From Ascidiaceihabitans sp. (GTDB lineage Bacteria; Pseudomonadota; Alphaproteobacteria; Rhodobacterales; Rhodobacteraceae), in assembly GCA_028248455.1 (NCBI GenBank), contig JAOKHV010000007.1, positions 1 to 64,000 on the forward strand: DNA of 64,000 nucleotides. The letters run 5' to 3'. Below, in pieces: positions 28,730 through 38,624 of the stretch. The stretch's first letter is position 1. Each line of letters begins with the position of its first letter. Below the pieces are notes generated by a model. The model was not told where the DNA came from and made no database searches. It was given only the letters and a program-made list of their open reading frames with translations. The position numbers and the translations under genes are program-made.

Positions 28730-29467
28730 ATGGTTCATATTCCTTTCTTTGTACTCGTGCGTCCGCAAATGGGCGAAAACATCGGCTCTGCAGCGCGGGC
28801 GATGTATAACTTTGGGTTAGATCGCATGCGCATTGTGGCCCCTCGTGACGGTTGGCCAAATCAGGCTGCGGTTGCTTTGGCCAGTGGTGCGGGTCGCTTG
28901 TTAGATGATGCGCAATTGTCAGATGATCTGCCCGACAGTTTGGCGGATTGCACATACGTCTTCGCGACGACCGCGCGGTCGCGTGATTTGACCAAACCTG
29001 TGTATTCACCGGAAGCTGCGATGAAATTGGCCGCCGAAAAAATTGCGGCTGGTGGTAAGGTCGCTGTGTTGTTTGGTCCAGAACGCGCAGGGTTAGAGAA
29101 CGAAGATATCGCGCAGGCGAACGCTATTATCTCTGTGCCCGTTAACCCAAATTTTGCGTCACTTAATTTGGCTCAATGTGTGCTCCTCGTAGGCTATGAG
29201 TGGATGCGCCAGCAGGGTAAAGTTGAGCATGAAGTTGTTGAGATGGCAGGAACTGACTGGGCGACTGGACAAGAGACAGAACATTTGGCGCGTCATTATG
29301 AAGACCGCTTGGATGTGGCTAACTTCTTTTACCCAGAACACAAAGCTACGAGTATGAAATTAAACCTGCGCAACATGTGGAGCCGTATGCCGTTAACCCG
29401 CGCAGATGTGCAGATGTTTCATGGCATCCTGCGGCAGATGGTCCGTTGGAAGGAACGCGACGACTGA
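28730..29467 (+). CDS. trmJ: tRNA/rRNA 2'-O-methyltransferase, TrmJ type
   Basis: SPOUT-class methyltransferase that 2'-O-methylates position 32 of tRNAs. The three SPOUT motifs are present: GENIGSAARAMYNFG, VLFGPERAGLENEDI and ASLNLAQCVLLVGYEW, forming the knotted SAM site. The C-terminal helical extension is the dimer/tRNA part of TrmJ. The track begins at 28691; ATG at 28730 (MVHIPFFVLVRPQ) is preceded by GGAACGGG and gives 245 residues, the family length, so it is preferred. Confidence 0.92.
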   Translation: MVHIPFFVLVRPQMGENIGSAARAMYNFGLDRMRIVAPRDGWPNQAAVALASGAGRLLDDAQLSDDLPDSLADCTYVFATTARSRDLTKPVYSPEAAMKLAAEKIAAGGKVAVLFGPERAGLENEDIAQANAIISVPVNPNFASLNLAQCVLLVGYEWMRQQGKVEHEVVEMAGTDWATGQETEHLARHYEDRLDVANFFYPEHKATSMKLNLRNMWSRMPLTRADVQMFHGILRQMVRWKERDD

Positions 29468-29541
29468 TCCGCTGGACGATCCGGCTTGCGCGGCCTAACT
29501 TGCAACCAACAGTCGCCCTTTAATGTGACAAGAGGATCAAG

Positions 29542-30687
29542 ATGAGCACCAAACGCAGTATTTTTGAAGAGGTCGGCAGCTTCGACCAAACGCCCGCCGC
29601 GCAGCCTGGTATGATTGACAAAGGCCGAGATGGCGCACGTGGTGCGATCCGTGTTTGGCTGATGATCCTATTTGGACTGGTTGTGCTGATGATATTGGTT
29701 GGTGGGCTTACCCGCCTCACTGACAGCGGTCTTAGCATTACAGAATGGCACCCTTTTACTGGTGCGATTCCACCTTTGAATGCTGCTGATTGGCAATCCG
29801 AATTTGCGAAATATCAAGCAATTGATGAATTTCGCATTCAGAACCAATGGATGCAACTCTCTGACTTTAAAGTAATTTACTGGTGGGAATGGGGCCATCG
29901 CCAGTTAGGCCGCGTTGTTGGCTTGGTGTGGGCGATTGGTTTCTTCTGGTTCCTGTTGCGCCGCCAAATCCCAACCGGTTGGACACCACGTTTGCTGTTG
30001 TTGGGCGTCCTCGGTGGTACGCAGGGTGCTATTGGCTGGTGGATGGTTTCTTCGGGCGTAACATCTGGCGAAAGCATGGTTGATGTGGCCAGCTACCGTT
30101 TGGCGACCCATTTAGGGTTGGCGTTTGTCATCCTTGGTTTCATCGCATGGTACATGATGATGCTCTCGCGCCCCGAACGCGACCTGATGCAAGCACGTCG
30201 CGGCAAAGAGGCAAAGCTGTTTGGTTTGTCCACTGGGCTTATGCATTTCGCTTTTCTACAAATCTTGATCGGCGCACTGGTTGCTGGGATTGATGCCGGG
30301 CGCAGCTACATAGACTGGCCTTTAATGGGCGGGCAATTCTTCCCTGCGTCAGCATTTATACTTGAGCCATGGTGGCGCAATATCTTTGAAAGTCCGGGTT
30401 TAGTGCAATTTGTGCACCGCGTAGTTGGATATGCGTTATTGGCATTTGCGATCTTTGTTTGGTTGAAGGGGCGGAAATCAGCGCACCGTCGGACCCAAGC
30501 GGCGTTCAACATGGCCTTTGTCCTGCTGTGTGCACAGATTATTCTTGGTATCGTTACCGTTCTTTACGGCGCGCCTGTTCACATCGCCATTGTGCATCAG
30601 CTGTTGGCCGTGATCTTGTGGGTTACGATACTGCGCGCACGCTTCCTAAGCGCCTACCCAATAACAACGTCCCTAAGAGGAAATTGA
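29542..30687 (+). CDS. ctaA: Heme A synthase (COX15/CtaA)
   Basis: Inner-membrane monooxygenase that oxidises the C8 methyl of heme O to a formyl group, giving heme A for cytochrome aa3 oxidase. Eight membrane spans with the paired heme-ligand histidines in WWEWGHRQLGRVVG, SYRLATHLGLAFV, LVQFVHRVVGYALL and HIAIVHQLLAVI. The cytochrome-type N-terminal LVGGLTRLTDSGLSITEWHP is characteristic. It lacks the extracellular cysteine pairs of Bacillus CtaA, as expected for the alphaproteobacterial/mitochondrial type. ATG at 29542 follows an AGAGGA Shine-Dalgarno. The next gene starts 4 nt after its stop, so they may be cotranscribed. Confidence 0.96.
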   Translation: MSTKRSIFEEVGSFDQTPAAQPGMIDKGRDGARGAIRVWLMILFGLVVLMILVGGLTRLTDSGLSITEWHPFTGAIPPLNAADWQSEFAKYQAIDEFRIQNQWMQLSDFKVIYWWEWGHRQLGRVVGLVWAIGFFWFLLRRQIPTGWTPRLLLLGVLGGTQGAIGWWMVSSGVTSGESMVDVASYRLATHLGLAFVILGFIAWYMMMLSRPERDLMQARRGKEAKLFGLSTGLMHFAFLQILIGALVAGIDAGRSYIDWPLMGGQFFPASAFILEPWWRNIFESPGLVQFVHRVVGYALLAFAIFVWLKGRKSAHRRTQAAFNMAFVLLCAQIILGIVTVLYGAPVHIAIVHQLLAVILWVTILRARFLSAYPITTSLRGN

Positions 30688-30691
30688 TCCA

Positions 30692-32167
30692 ATGACTGCT
30701 TACGACGACTTGATGGCGTTCACGCGCGAGACAACGGCCCTTGGCCAAATTGCTGGCCGCTTGGGTTGGGATCAAGAAACGATGATGCCGAAAGGTGCCG
30801 CACCGCAGCGTGGAGAAGAGATGGCTGCGATTGAAGGTGTCTTGCATGGGCGTCGCACGGATCCACGTGTTGGGGATTGGTTGGCGGCGATTGACACAAG
30901 CACGATTGGTGATGTTGGCAAAGCACAAGTGCGCCATATCCAACGCAGTTTTAACCGCGCGAGCAAAGTACCTGCAGATTTGGCCGCGACGATTGCGCGC
31001 GTAACGTCAACAGCGCAAGGCACATGGGCCGCTGCACGTGAAGCTGATGATGTTGCAGCTTTCGCGCCTACTTTTGAAGAGGTTATCAACCTTAAGCGCC
31101 AAGAAGGCGAAGCATTGGCCGCAGGTGGAGATGTCTATGACGCAATGCTCTCGGACTATGAACCGGGGACAACTGCCGCTGACTTGGAAGCAATGTTTGG
31201 CGCGTTACGCCCTGAATTGACGGCGCTACGTGCCGCAATTCGCGACGCTGACGCACCTGCACCTTTGGAAGGTACTTTTGACACTGGCAAACAGATGAAG
31301 CTGACGCGCCATCTGGCAAAGACATTCGGCTATGATATGAGCCACGGGCGCGTTGACAAAGCGGTTCACCCATTTAGTTCTGGCAGTGGCTTAGATGTAC
31401 GTATCACGACCCGTACCAACGAAGCTGACCCGTTCAATTGCTTTTACTCAACAATCCACGAAGTTGGGCACGCATGTTACGAGCAAGGGATCGACCGTGA
31501 CTATTTGCTGACACCCCTTGGTAATGGCGTTTCGATGGGTGTGCACGAAAGCCAGAGCCGCATTTATGAAAATCAAATGGGGCGCAGCCGTGCGTTTACC
31601 AGCTGGCTTTATACGGAAATGCGCGAGACCTTTGGGGACTTTGGAATTACAGACGCAGAAGCGTTTTACGGTGCAGTCAATCGTGTGAACGATGGCTATA
31701 TCCGCACGGAAGCCGACGAGGTTCAGTACAACTTGCATGTGCTGTTGCGGTTCGATCTAGAGCGGGCGTTGATGGCAGGCGATCTTCAGGTCGGTGATCT
31801 AGAGGCTGCATGGAACGACCGTTTTGAGGCCGATTTTGGCTATAAAGTGGACAAGGCCAGCAATGGCGTGCTGCAAGATGTGCACTGGCCTGTTGGTTTG
31901 TTTGGCTATTTTCCTACGTATTCATTGGGCAACGTTTATGCAGGTTGCTTGAACGAGGCGATGCGCGAAGCAATCCCAGAATTAGACGTGCAGTTGGCAC
32001 AAGGCGACACTGCACGTGCAACTAGATGGCTGCAAAACAACGTGCAAAAACACGGTGGATTGTATGAACCACTTGAGGTCATTGAAAAAGCCAGCGGTCG
32101 TGCGCCTGATCCGCAGCCTTTGATTAATTACCTAAAAACCAAATTCAGCGATATTTATAAGCTGTAA
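30692..32167 (+). CDS. Carboxypeptidase M32 (Taq-type)
   Basis: Zinc metallocarboxypeptidase that removes C-terminal residues from peptides. The zinc motif HEXXH is in TIHEVGHACYEQG, with the third ligand and family motif HESQSRIYENQMGR and the substrate motif HPFSSGSG. At 491 residues with an all-helical make-up it matches M32. The ATG at 30692 has GAGGAAATTGATCCA upstream. It follows ctaA by 4 nt and is followed by a hairpin terminator. Confidence 0.95.
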   Translation: MTAYDDLMAFTRETTALGQIAGRLGWDQETMMPKGAAPQRGEEMAAIEGVLHGRRTDPRVGDWLAAIDTSTIGDVGKAQVRHIQRSFNRASKVPADLAATIARVTSTAQGTWAAAREADDVAAFAPTFEEVINLKRQEGEALAAGGDVYDAMLSDYEPGTTAADLEAMFGALRPELTALRAAIRDADAPAPLEGTFDTGKQMKLTRHLAKTFGYDMSHGRVDKAVHPFSSGSGLDVRITTRTNEADPFNCFYSTIHEVGHACYEQGIDRDYLLTPLGNGVSMGVHESQSRIYENQMGRSRAFTSWLYTEMRETFGDFGITDAEAFYGAVNRVNDGYIRTEADEVQYNLHVLLRFDLERALMAGDLQVGDLEAAWNDRFEADFGYKVDKASNGVLQDVHWPVGLFGYFPTYSLGNVYAGCLNEAMREAIPELDVQLAQGDTARATRWLQNNVQKHGGLYEPLEVIEKASGRAPDPQPLINYLKTKFSDIYKL

Positions 32168-32190
32168 GAACTCCACGCTAGAACTATGAA

Positions 32191-32222
32191 AAGACTGTGT
32201 ATCCTTGGAGGTGCGCAGTCTT
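32191..32222 (+). terminator. Hairpin downstream of the M32 carboxypeptidase gene
   Basis: A 7-bp perfect repeat AAGACTG/CAGTCTT lies about 25 nt after the stop codon, with an 18-nt loop and a short T-rich tail (TTCTTGC). It is a modest but well-placed terminator candidate. Confidence 0.5.
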
Positions 32223-32340
32223 CTTGCATCTGATTGACGGCCTCAAACCCCAAAAAGAGGTCCGATTGAGAAACTTCCCATAAGCTCGCACTCCAACATC
32301 TGCCAGATAGGCGGGAGCAGTTAGTTTAGGGTGTATCATA

Positions 32341-32433
32341 TTGAAATTGTTTGTTGTTTTAGTTTCAATTGCGGTCGTTGGCGCAAATGTTTTGGTTGCC
32401 CAATCTGAGTCTCGGACGGTACCAGAAGTGTGA
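32341..32433 (+). CDS. Possible 30-residue secreted peptide or gene remnant
   Basis: In the otherwise gene-poor stretch 32168-32498 a TTG-initiated ORF reads LKLFVVLVSIAVVGANVLVA then QSESRTVPEV and a TGA. The first 20 residues look exactly like a signal peptide with a possible A-x-A-like cleavage region, and AGGG lies upstream. The mature part would be only about ten residues. It is either a tiny exported peptide or the head of a gene whose body was deleted. The remainder of 32223-32498 shows nothing else that I can support. Confidence 0.25.
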   Translation: MKLFVVLVSIAVVGANVLVAQSESRTVPEV

Positions 32434-32498
32434 GAGGTTGCTCGTATTGTGCCACATTCGGACTTGTCCGGCAGACCTCTTTGAACCCCAATTTTCGA

Positions 32499-32848
32499 TT
32501 AGATAAGTGCCATTCGCTCTGACCGTTCTGGATCAGGGTAAGATCGATATAGGCCGATGGAACTGTTCCCGATCAAGTCTTGGACTGCGCGATGTAGTCG
32601 GGCCACATCTTCGTCCTGTTTACCGCTTTCGCGAAAGGCGAGATCTAGTTGCGCAAGGTCGTTAACTTCAATTTCAAGTAAAAATCGCGGTGACTTTCAG
32701 AGGCAAGATTCAACTTACTCCGCAACATGCGCCAATGATTGATCTTACCTGCATCTTTCAGGTAGGTCATCCAAGTATCGACCAAGATGGAAAACGTCAA
32801 AGCCTTTGCGTCTTGTTTCAGATCTATCATGCAGTGGTAAAGGTTCAT
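32499..32848 (-). pseudogene. DUF6614 family protein, broken by a one-base frameshift
   Basis: The track shows only a 67-residue ORF (MNLYHCMIDLKQDAKALTFS...). The next frame continues the same protein after a missing base near 32675: after RDFYL the sequence resumes as EIEVNDLAQLDLAFRESGK and runs through VQDLIGNSSIGLYRSYPDPE to a TAA at 32499. Restoring one G in TTGAAATT (to TTGGAAATT) gives a continuous protein of about 117 residues, the size I recall for DUF6614 proteins of Rhodobacterales (function unknown). There is no other lesion, so it is either a very recent pseudogene or an assembly error. Confidence 0.75.
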
Positions 32849-32915
32849 CCTGCGCTCCGACTGTTGGTGTCAAAGCGCAGGATGTCATAAGCGTGTTACT
32901 CTTAAATTAAGAGCA

Positions 32916-35687
32916 TCATTCTTCAGTGGTTTCGCCGCCTTCAGCGTCACCATCGTTGTCATTTTGTTCAGCAATCCATGCAACACTCACAACAACTTCG
33001 TTCTTGCCCGTGTTGAAGACCTTAACACCACCGGCACTGCGTGAGCGGAAGCTGATGCCTTGAACCGGCACGCGGATCGATTGGCCTTTGGAAGTGGCCA
33101 ACATGATCTGGTCGTCTAGCTCGACAGGGAAGGATGCTACGATCTCGCCACCGCGCATCGCTTTGTCCATTGCTGTGACGCCCATACCACCACGCCCGCG
33201 AACGGGGTAATCGTGGCTGGAGGACAGTTTACCAGAGCCTTGCGATGTAATCGTTAGAATCAAGTTCTCACAAGCGGACATTTCTGCGTAGCGTTCGGTT
33301 GAGAAGTTAGGGTCAGCAGGTGCGTCGTCCTCATCTGCGTCTGTGTCATCAGCGAGACCCGCCATAGCACGGCGCATTTTAAGATAGGCTGTGCGTTCTT
33401 CAGATGTCGCATCGAAGTGGCGAATGATCGACATAGACACAACTGTGTCGTCACCATTCAATTTGATACCACGAACACCAACAGAGGCGCGGCTGTTAAA
33501 CACACGCACGTCTGTCGCAGGGAAACGAATGGCGCGACCAGAGTTGGTGATCAACATGACATCATCATCATTTGATGCTATACGCGCGTTAATCAATGTC
33601 GTCTCGGCGTGTTCATCCTCAAACTTCATCGCAATCTTGCCGTTTGCTTTCACATTGGTGAAGTCAGACAATTTGTTGCGACGAACCGTACCGGCGGATG
33701 TGGCAAAGACCACTTGCAAGTCGTCCCATTCCTTTTCATCCCGATCCACCGGCATGATTGCCGCGATTGAGACGCCAACTGGAATTGGTAGGATGTTGAC
33801 GATGGCCTTACCTTTGGACGTGCGACCACCTTGAGGCAGGCGCCATGTCTTGAGTTTGTAGACCATCCCATCTGTCGTAAAGAACAGCAATTGGGTGTGG
33901 GTATTGGCCACAAAGAGGGTCGTAATGACATCCTCTTCTTTGGTTTGCATCCCTGCAACACCCTTGCCGCCACGCTTCTGGGCGCGGAAATCGACAAGTG
34001 GTGTGCGCTTAATGTAGCCACCAGAGGTCACAGTCACGACCATGTCTTCTTTTTCGATCAGGTCTTCGTCTTCCATGTCGCCAGACCAGTCAACGATCTG
34101 AGTGCGGCGTGGAACCGCGAATTGGTCGCGAATTTCGGTCAACTCATCCGCAATAATACCCATGATCCGCTCGCGGGAGCCCAAAATTTCAAGGTATTCC
34201 TTGATCTTAGCGGCGAGTTCTTCCAGCTCGTCGGTGACTTCCTTAACGCCGATTTGGGTCAAGCGTTGCAGACGCAATTCAAGAATAGCGCGCGCTTGGA
34301 CTTCGGATAGGTTATAAGTACCGTCGTCATTTGCCGTATGGGTCGGATCATCAATCAAGGCTATGTAGGGCAGGATGTCAGCCGCAGGCCAGCGGCGTGT
34401 CATCAATTTATGGCGCGCTTCTGGCGCATCAGCAGATGAGCGAATAGCAGCAACAATTTCATCGATGTTTGTTACTGCAACAGCCAACCCACACAATACG
34501 TGGCTACGCTCACGGGCTTTGCGCAAGTTATACGCTGTGCGGCGTGCAACGACATCTTCGCGGAAGTCGATGAAGGACGTTAGGAACCGGCGCAATGTCA
34601 GCTGTTCTGGACGGCCACCGTTTAGGGCCAGCATGTTGCAGCTAAAGTAGGTTTGCATTGGCGTGAAGCGGAACAATTGGTTCATGACAACCTCTGCAGT
34701 CGCATCGCGCTTCAGTTCGACCACAACACGTACACCATTGCGGTCAGATTCGTCCTGAACGTGAGCGATGCCTTCGATCTTCTTGTCACGCGCCGCTTCT
34801 GCGATACGTTCGATCATAGTCGCTTTGTTCACTTGGTATGGAATTTCGTCCAAAATGATGGCGTAGCGATCTTTGCGAATCTCTTCGACGCGGGTCTTGG
34901 CGCGAACGATTACGCTGCCGCGGCCTTCAAGATAGGCCTTGCGCGCACCAGTACGGCCCAGCATGATACCTCCGGTGGGAAAATCGGGGCCTGGTACGTA
35001 TTCGATTAATTGCTCAGAGGACAAATCGGGCTCTTCTATCAAGGCCAAAGTGGCCTCAATAACTTCACCTAAGTTGTGCGGGGGAATGTTGGTCGCCATT
35101 CCCACAGCAATACCACCAGCGCCATTAACTAACATGTTCGGGAAGCGCGCAGGCAGAACTGTAGGTTCGCGATCTTTACCATCATAATTGTCTTGGAAAT
35201 CAACGGTATCCTTGTCGATGTCTGACAACAGGTATGCCGCTGGTTTGTCCATGCGCACTTCGGTGTAACGCATTGCAGCCGCATTATCGCCATCCATGGA
35301 GCCAAAGTTGCCTTGACCGTCCAATAGGGGCAACGACATAGAGAAATCTTGAGCCATGCGCACCAGCGCATCATAGATGGCAGAGTCTCCATGCGGGTGA
35401 TATTTACCCATCACTTCGCCAACCGCACGAGCGGACTTACGGTAAGATTTGTCGTGCGTATTGTTGGTCTCGTGCATCGCATAAAGAATGCGGCGGTGAA
35501 CCGGCTTTAAACCATCGCGAAGGTCAGGAATCGCTCGGCTGACGATAACAGACATGGCGTAGTCCAAATAGGAGGTACGCATTTCATGTTCGATTGAAAC
35601 GGATGGACCCTCATACACTGGACGGATAGGTAGGTTTTCATCATCATTTTCAGGGGGTTGTGGCGTGTCGTTCACGTTGTGGCCCAT
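32916..35687 (-). CDS. gyrA: DNA gyrase subunit A
   Basis: Type IIA topoisomerase breakage-reunion subunit that, with GyrB, introduces negative supercoils. The winged-helix/tower domain contains [20 protein letters not shown]. The quinolone region reads [19 protein letters not shown], with Ser and Asp at the positions equivalent to E. coli S83 and D87 (wild-type). The catalytic tyrosine is in [12 protein letters not shown]. The C-terminal beta-pinwheel has the GyrA box QKRGGKG, which marks gyrase rather than topoisomerase IV. At 923 residues it has a moderately long acidic tail ([14 protein letters not shown]), typical of marine alphaproteobacteria. Confidence 0.97.
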   Translation of the reverse strand: MGHNVNDTPQPPENDDENLPIRPVYEGPSVSIEHEMRTSYLDYAMSVIVSRAIPDLRDGLKPVHRRILYAMHETNNTHDKSYRKSARAVGEVMGKYHPHGDSAIYDALVRMAQDFSMSLPLLDGQGNFGSMDGDNAAAMRYTEVRMDKPAAYLLSDIDKDTVDFQDNYDGKDREPTVLPARFPNMLVNGAGGIAVGMATNIPPHNLGEVIEATLALIEEPDLSSEQLIEYVPGPDFPTGGIMLGRTGARKAYLEGRGSVIVRAKTRVEEIRKDRYAIILDEIPYQVNKATMIERIAEAARDKKIEGIAHVQDESDRNGVRVVVELKRDATAEVVMNQLFRFTPMQTYFSCNMLALNGGRPEQLTLRRFLTSFIDFREDVVARRTAYNLRKARERSHVLCGLAVAVTNIDEIVAAIRSSADAPEARHKLMTRRWPAADILPYIALIDDPTHTANDDGTYNLSEVQARAILELRLQRLTQIGVKEVTDELEELAAKIKEYLEILGSRERIMGIIADELTEIRDQFAVPRRTQIVDWSGDMEDEDLIEKEDMVVTVTSGGYIKRTPLVDFRAQKRGGKGVAGMQTKEEDVITTLFVANTHTQLLFFTTDGMVYKLKTWRLPQGGRTSKGKAIVNILPIPVGVSIAAIMPVDRDEKEWDDLQVVFATSAGTVRRNKLSDFTNVKANGKIAMKFEDEHAETTLINARIASNDDDVMLITNSGRAIRFPATDVRVFNSRASVGVRGIKLNGDDTVVSMSIIRHFDATSEERTAYLKMRRAMAGLADDTDADEDDAPADPNFSTERYAEMSACENLILTITSQGSGKLSSSHDYPVRGRGGMGVTAMDKAMRGGEIVASFPVELDDQIMLATSKGQSIRVPVQGISFRSRSAGGVKVFNTGKNEVVVSVAWIAEQNDNDGDAEGGETTEE

Positions 35688-35885
35688 TCTGTTTTAGGGT
35701 TCTATATGTTGCGTCCATCCATATCAGAAGTAGCACATGCTGTGCAATGCTTATAGCTGGTATTGCTCAGATTTTACCCAGACCCAAGGCCCATAATGCA
35801 GATTTTCAATCCCTCGTAACCGAACCTTAATCCTGACGCTCTACGTCCTTTTGCGTGATAGATTTAGCAGTAAGGAAGCGAAGGT

Positions 35886-36125
35886 ATGCAAAAGGCAAAT
35901 GGACTTGGAATTTTGGCTCTTGGCGCATTAGGGGTGGTTCTTTCAACCGCGAATGCGCACGAGTCCAAGCGCGATGCGCAGCACTTCATATTGCTACCAG
36001 AGCTGCCCGTAATTGCGACCAAAGTTCTTGCACCACAAAAGGCGATGCTGTCGTCAGTTGGTTATATTAAGCAGAACATGACGCGCCCCCCAGTACGCAA
36101 AACTTGGCGCAATGGGGATGGTTAA
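35886..36125 (+). CDS. Small secreted protein of unknown function
   Basis: A 79-residue ORF with a clear signal peptide (GLGILALGALGVVLSTANAHE, probable cleavage after ANA) and a good Shine-Dalgarno (AAGGAAGCGAAGGT just before the ATG). The mature part is short and basic (ESKRDAQHF... TRPPVRKTWRNGDG). I do not recognise a family. Its last 59 nt overlap the 3' end of the convergent radical SAM gene, which limits confidence in the tail. The overlapping ORF at 35855 in another frame lacks these signals. Confidence 0.5.
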   Translation: MQKANGLGILALGALGVVLSTANAHESKRDAQHFILLPELPVIATKVLAPQKAMLSSVGYIKQNMTRPPVRKTWRNGDG

Positions 36126-37014
36126 GAGCGACGTCTTTTTCGGCGGCCTCAAGGGTTGTTCCCAGCTCAAACTCTGCTTCGTAAGGCAATAAGGTGCAGG
36201 TCAATACTGCAGGCTTTTCTGCCCCCTTACGTTTGACGACCATGCGCGAAGATGAGCACATTATAGAATCGGGCGACTTGTTTAAAATTTCCCAGCAAGC
36301 GGTAGTGATTTCAGGAACCTCGATGGTCTCATCCATCTCGGGAAACAAAACTGTCATTCCTGAATTGTTCGCGTCTATTTCATAACCGTGTTCAGCATAA
36401 AAAGCAGCGTATCCTGCACGGCTATCTGCTTCTGAATGTCCAAAAACACTGCGCCCAGCGACGGCCATTCTAAAGCCATTTTTCTGCAACCAATCCATAC
36501 CAACAACTGTTTTTGCGAATGCGCCGGCACCCCGTTCGGCATCGTGCAGGGCGGGGTCGTAATGATCAACGGAAATCCGAAGCGTTAGTTTTCCTGGGTA
36601 GTTGGTGTTAAGTTCTAAGAGACCGTTTTGAACGGACTTGCGCATCATCGGGCGCATCGCATTTGTAAGGATAAGCACTTGATACCCCGCCTCAAGCGAG
36701 GCGCGCGTGATTTCAATCATCTGTGGGTTCATAAACGGCTCACCGCCAGTGAATGCGATTTCTTTGATCGGCCAGTTTCGGTCCTTGATTTGGTTTAAGT
36801 AGTCCTGAACTTCATCGGCGGTGATGTAAACGAGTGCATCATTGCTAGGGCTAGATGCAATATAACAGTTTAAACATTCAATATTGCAAAGCGTTCCGGT
36901 GTTAAACCACAGGGTCTCAGGGTTATTCAGCGCAACGGATGCGCGATCTTCGCCCTTAGCGGTCAGGGCCGGATCAGCAAATTTTCCAATGTTTGCTTGC
37001 GCTAAATCTTTCAT
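36067..37014 (-). CDS. Radical SAM protein with C-terminal cysteine cluster (SPASM-like)
   Basis: Radical SAM fold: the cluster motif CxxxCxxC is in TGTLCNIECLNCYIASS, followed by the GGEPF motif (EIAFTGGEPFMNPQMIE). The C-terminal region has further cysteines (TACWEI, SIMCSSSRM, LTCTLLPYE, HPHCAKFCVLGGASCSA) that could hold an auxiliary Fe-S cluster as in SPASM/Twitch proteins. Such enzymes modify peptides, sugars or cofactors; the substrate is not evident. The track start at 37131 runs far upstream; ATG at 37014 (MKDLAQANIGKFADPAL) gives 315 residues and is preferred. Divergent from zwf. Confidence 0.82.
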   Translation of the reverse strand: MKDLAQANIGKFADPALTAKGEDRASVALNNPETLWFNTGTLCNIECLNCYIASSPSNDALVYITADEVQDYLNQIKDRNWPIKEIAFTGGEPFMNPQMIEITRASLEAGYQVLILTNAMRPMMRKSVQNGLLELNTNYPGKLTLRISVDHYDPALHDAERGAGAFAKTVVGMDWLQKNGFRMAVAGRSVFGHSEADSRAGYAAFYAEHGYEIDANNSGMTVLFPEMDETIEVPEITTACWEILNKSPDSIMCSSSRMVVKRKGAEKPAVLTCTLLPYEAEFELGTTLEAAEKDVALNHPHCAKFCVLGGASCSA

Positions 37015-37166
37015 AATCCACGTGTACCTTGCTGGTTGAACAATGCTTATTTGTGGTAGGATGTCTGTGAATGCAATAAAAGAACGTTTTTGCCATGTGA
37101 CAACCTTGTGATTTGGCTCAAAAAGCACCATGTTTGCGCTAACAGAAAATCAAATGGAACAACCCA

Positions 37167-38624
37167 ATGGTCTCACGTGTAATCCCAGTCGAAGCTTTTG
37201 ATCTTGTCATCTTTGGTGGGACGGGCGATTTGGCTCGCCGTAAAATTCTACCGGGCTTGTTCCGGCGCTTTTGTGCAGGTCAAATGCCTGTCGAATCCCG
37301 CATCGTTGGGGCTGCTCGCTCTCAGATGGATGGTGCGAAGTATCGCGAATTCGTCGCAGAAGCAATTGCCGAATTTGGCGGTAAGGTTGCAAGCGGCACT
37401 GAAAAATTAGCGGCGTTTTTACAGCAATTAGACTACGTTCCAATCGATGCACGCGGAGTTGGCGGTTGGGAAGAGTTGGCGGATAAGGTTAAGGGGCGTA
37501 AGATTGTGCGTGCCTTTTACTTCTCCGTTGCGCCGGGCCTATTTGGTGATTTGGCTGAGCGTCTGCACCAGTATGGCCTGTCCGATAAGGCAAGCCGTAT
37601 CGTTGTTGAGAAGCCATTTGGCCGCGACCTTGCCACTGCGCAAACGTTGAATACCTCTTTGGCTGAACACTTCAATGAGGATCAAATTTACCGCATCGAT
37701 CACTATTTGGGCAAAGAGACTGTCCAAAACCTGATGGCTGTTCGCTTTGGCAATATGTTGTTCGAACCTCTGTGGAATTCGCAATACGTCGATCACATCC
37801 AAATTACGGTTGCTGAAACCGTTGGTGTCGGCACGCGGGGCGAATATTACGACAAATCAGGTGCAATGCGTGACATGGTGCAGAACCATCTGATGCAATT
37901 GCTTTGTTTGATTGCGATGGAACCGCCAGCCAAGTTTGAGCCAGGGGCTGTGCGTGATGAGAAATTGAAAGTAATCCGCGCGCTTGATTCTGTTGAGCCC
38001 CACCATATCGTGCGAGGACAGTATTTAGGCGATGACGAAGATCCAAGTTATCGTGAGAGCGTAAAGGACCCGCGTTCTAAAACAGAAAGCTATGTTGCGA
38101 TGAAGGTTGGGGTTTCCAATTGGCGTTGGGCGGGCACACCTTTCTATCTTCGTACGGGTAAGAAGCTTGCGGAACGTGCCAGCGAAATCACCGTTGTTTT
38201 CAAGGAACTGAACCACTCGATATTTGAAGACGACGAAGGGGGGCATCGCAATGTGCTTTCTATTCGTCTTCAGCCAAACGAGGGCATTACCCTTGGGGTG
38301 ACAATTAAAGAACCTGGCCCGGGCGGTATGCGATTGATCGACGTTCCGCTGGACATGAGCTTTGCCGAAGCATTGGGCGACGCAGGAGGTGATCCGCCAG
38401 ATGCTTATGAGCGCCTGATAATGGATGTTATTCGTGGGAACCAAACCTTGTTTATGCGCGGCGATGAAGTTGAAGCCGCATGGGAGTGGACGGATCCAAT
38501 CATCAACGGTTGGACAGAGCGCGGCGATGTGCCCAAGTCCTATGACGCTGGAAGCGATGGTCCAGGGGACGCAGCAATAATGTTGGCCCGTGATGGCCGT
38601 TCATGGGGAGCGATTAATTCATGA
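37167..38624 (+). CDS. zwf: Glucose-6-phosphate 1-dehydrogenase
   Basis: Oxidises glucose 6-phosphate to 6-phosphogluconolactone with NAD(P)+. The nucleotide motif is FGGTGDLARRKILPGLF and the active site is YRIDHYLGKETVQN with the catalytic His and Lys. Length 485 is standard. First gene of a tight zwf-pgl-pgi operon; its TGA overlaps the pgl ATG (ATGA). In roseobacters this operon feeds the Entner-Doudoroff route (edd/eda not in this window). Confidence 0.97.
   Translation: MVSRVIPVEAFDLVIFGGTGDLARRKILPGLFRRFCAGQMPVESRIVGAARSQMDGAKYREFVAEAIAEFGGKVASGTEKLAAFLQQLDYVPIDARGVGGWEELADKVKGRKIVRAFYFSVAPGLFGDLAERLHQYGLSDKASRIVVEKPFGRDLATAQTLNTSLAEHFNEDQIYRIDHYLGKETVQNLMAVRFGNMLFEPLWNSQYVDHIQITVAETVGVGTRGEYYDKSGAMRDMVQNHLMQLLCLIAMEPPAKFEPGAVRDEKLKVIRALDSVEPHHIVRGQYLGDDEDPSYRESVKDPRSKTESYVAMKVGVSNWRWAGTPFYLRTGKKLAERASEITVVFKELNHSIFEDDEGGHRNVLSIRLQPNEGITLGVTIKEPGPGGMRLIDVPLDMSFAEALGDAGGDPPDAYERLIMDVIRGNQTLFMRGDEVEAAWEWTDPIINGWTERGDVPKSYDAGSDGPGDAAIMLARDGRSWGAINS

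Noticed and set aside
32899-32913. CTCTTA/TAAGAG palindrome after gyrA as a terminator
   Set aside because: Only 6 A/T-rich base pairs, a 3-nt loop and no U tract; too weak to claim.
35855-36070. 71-residue ORF overlapping the small secreted ORF in another frame
   Set aside because: It has no ribosome-binding site or signal peptide, unlike the ORF at 35886.
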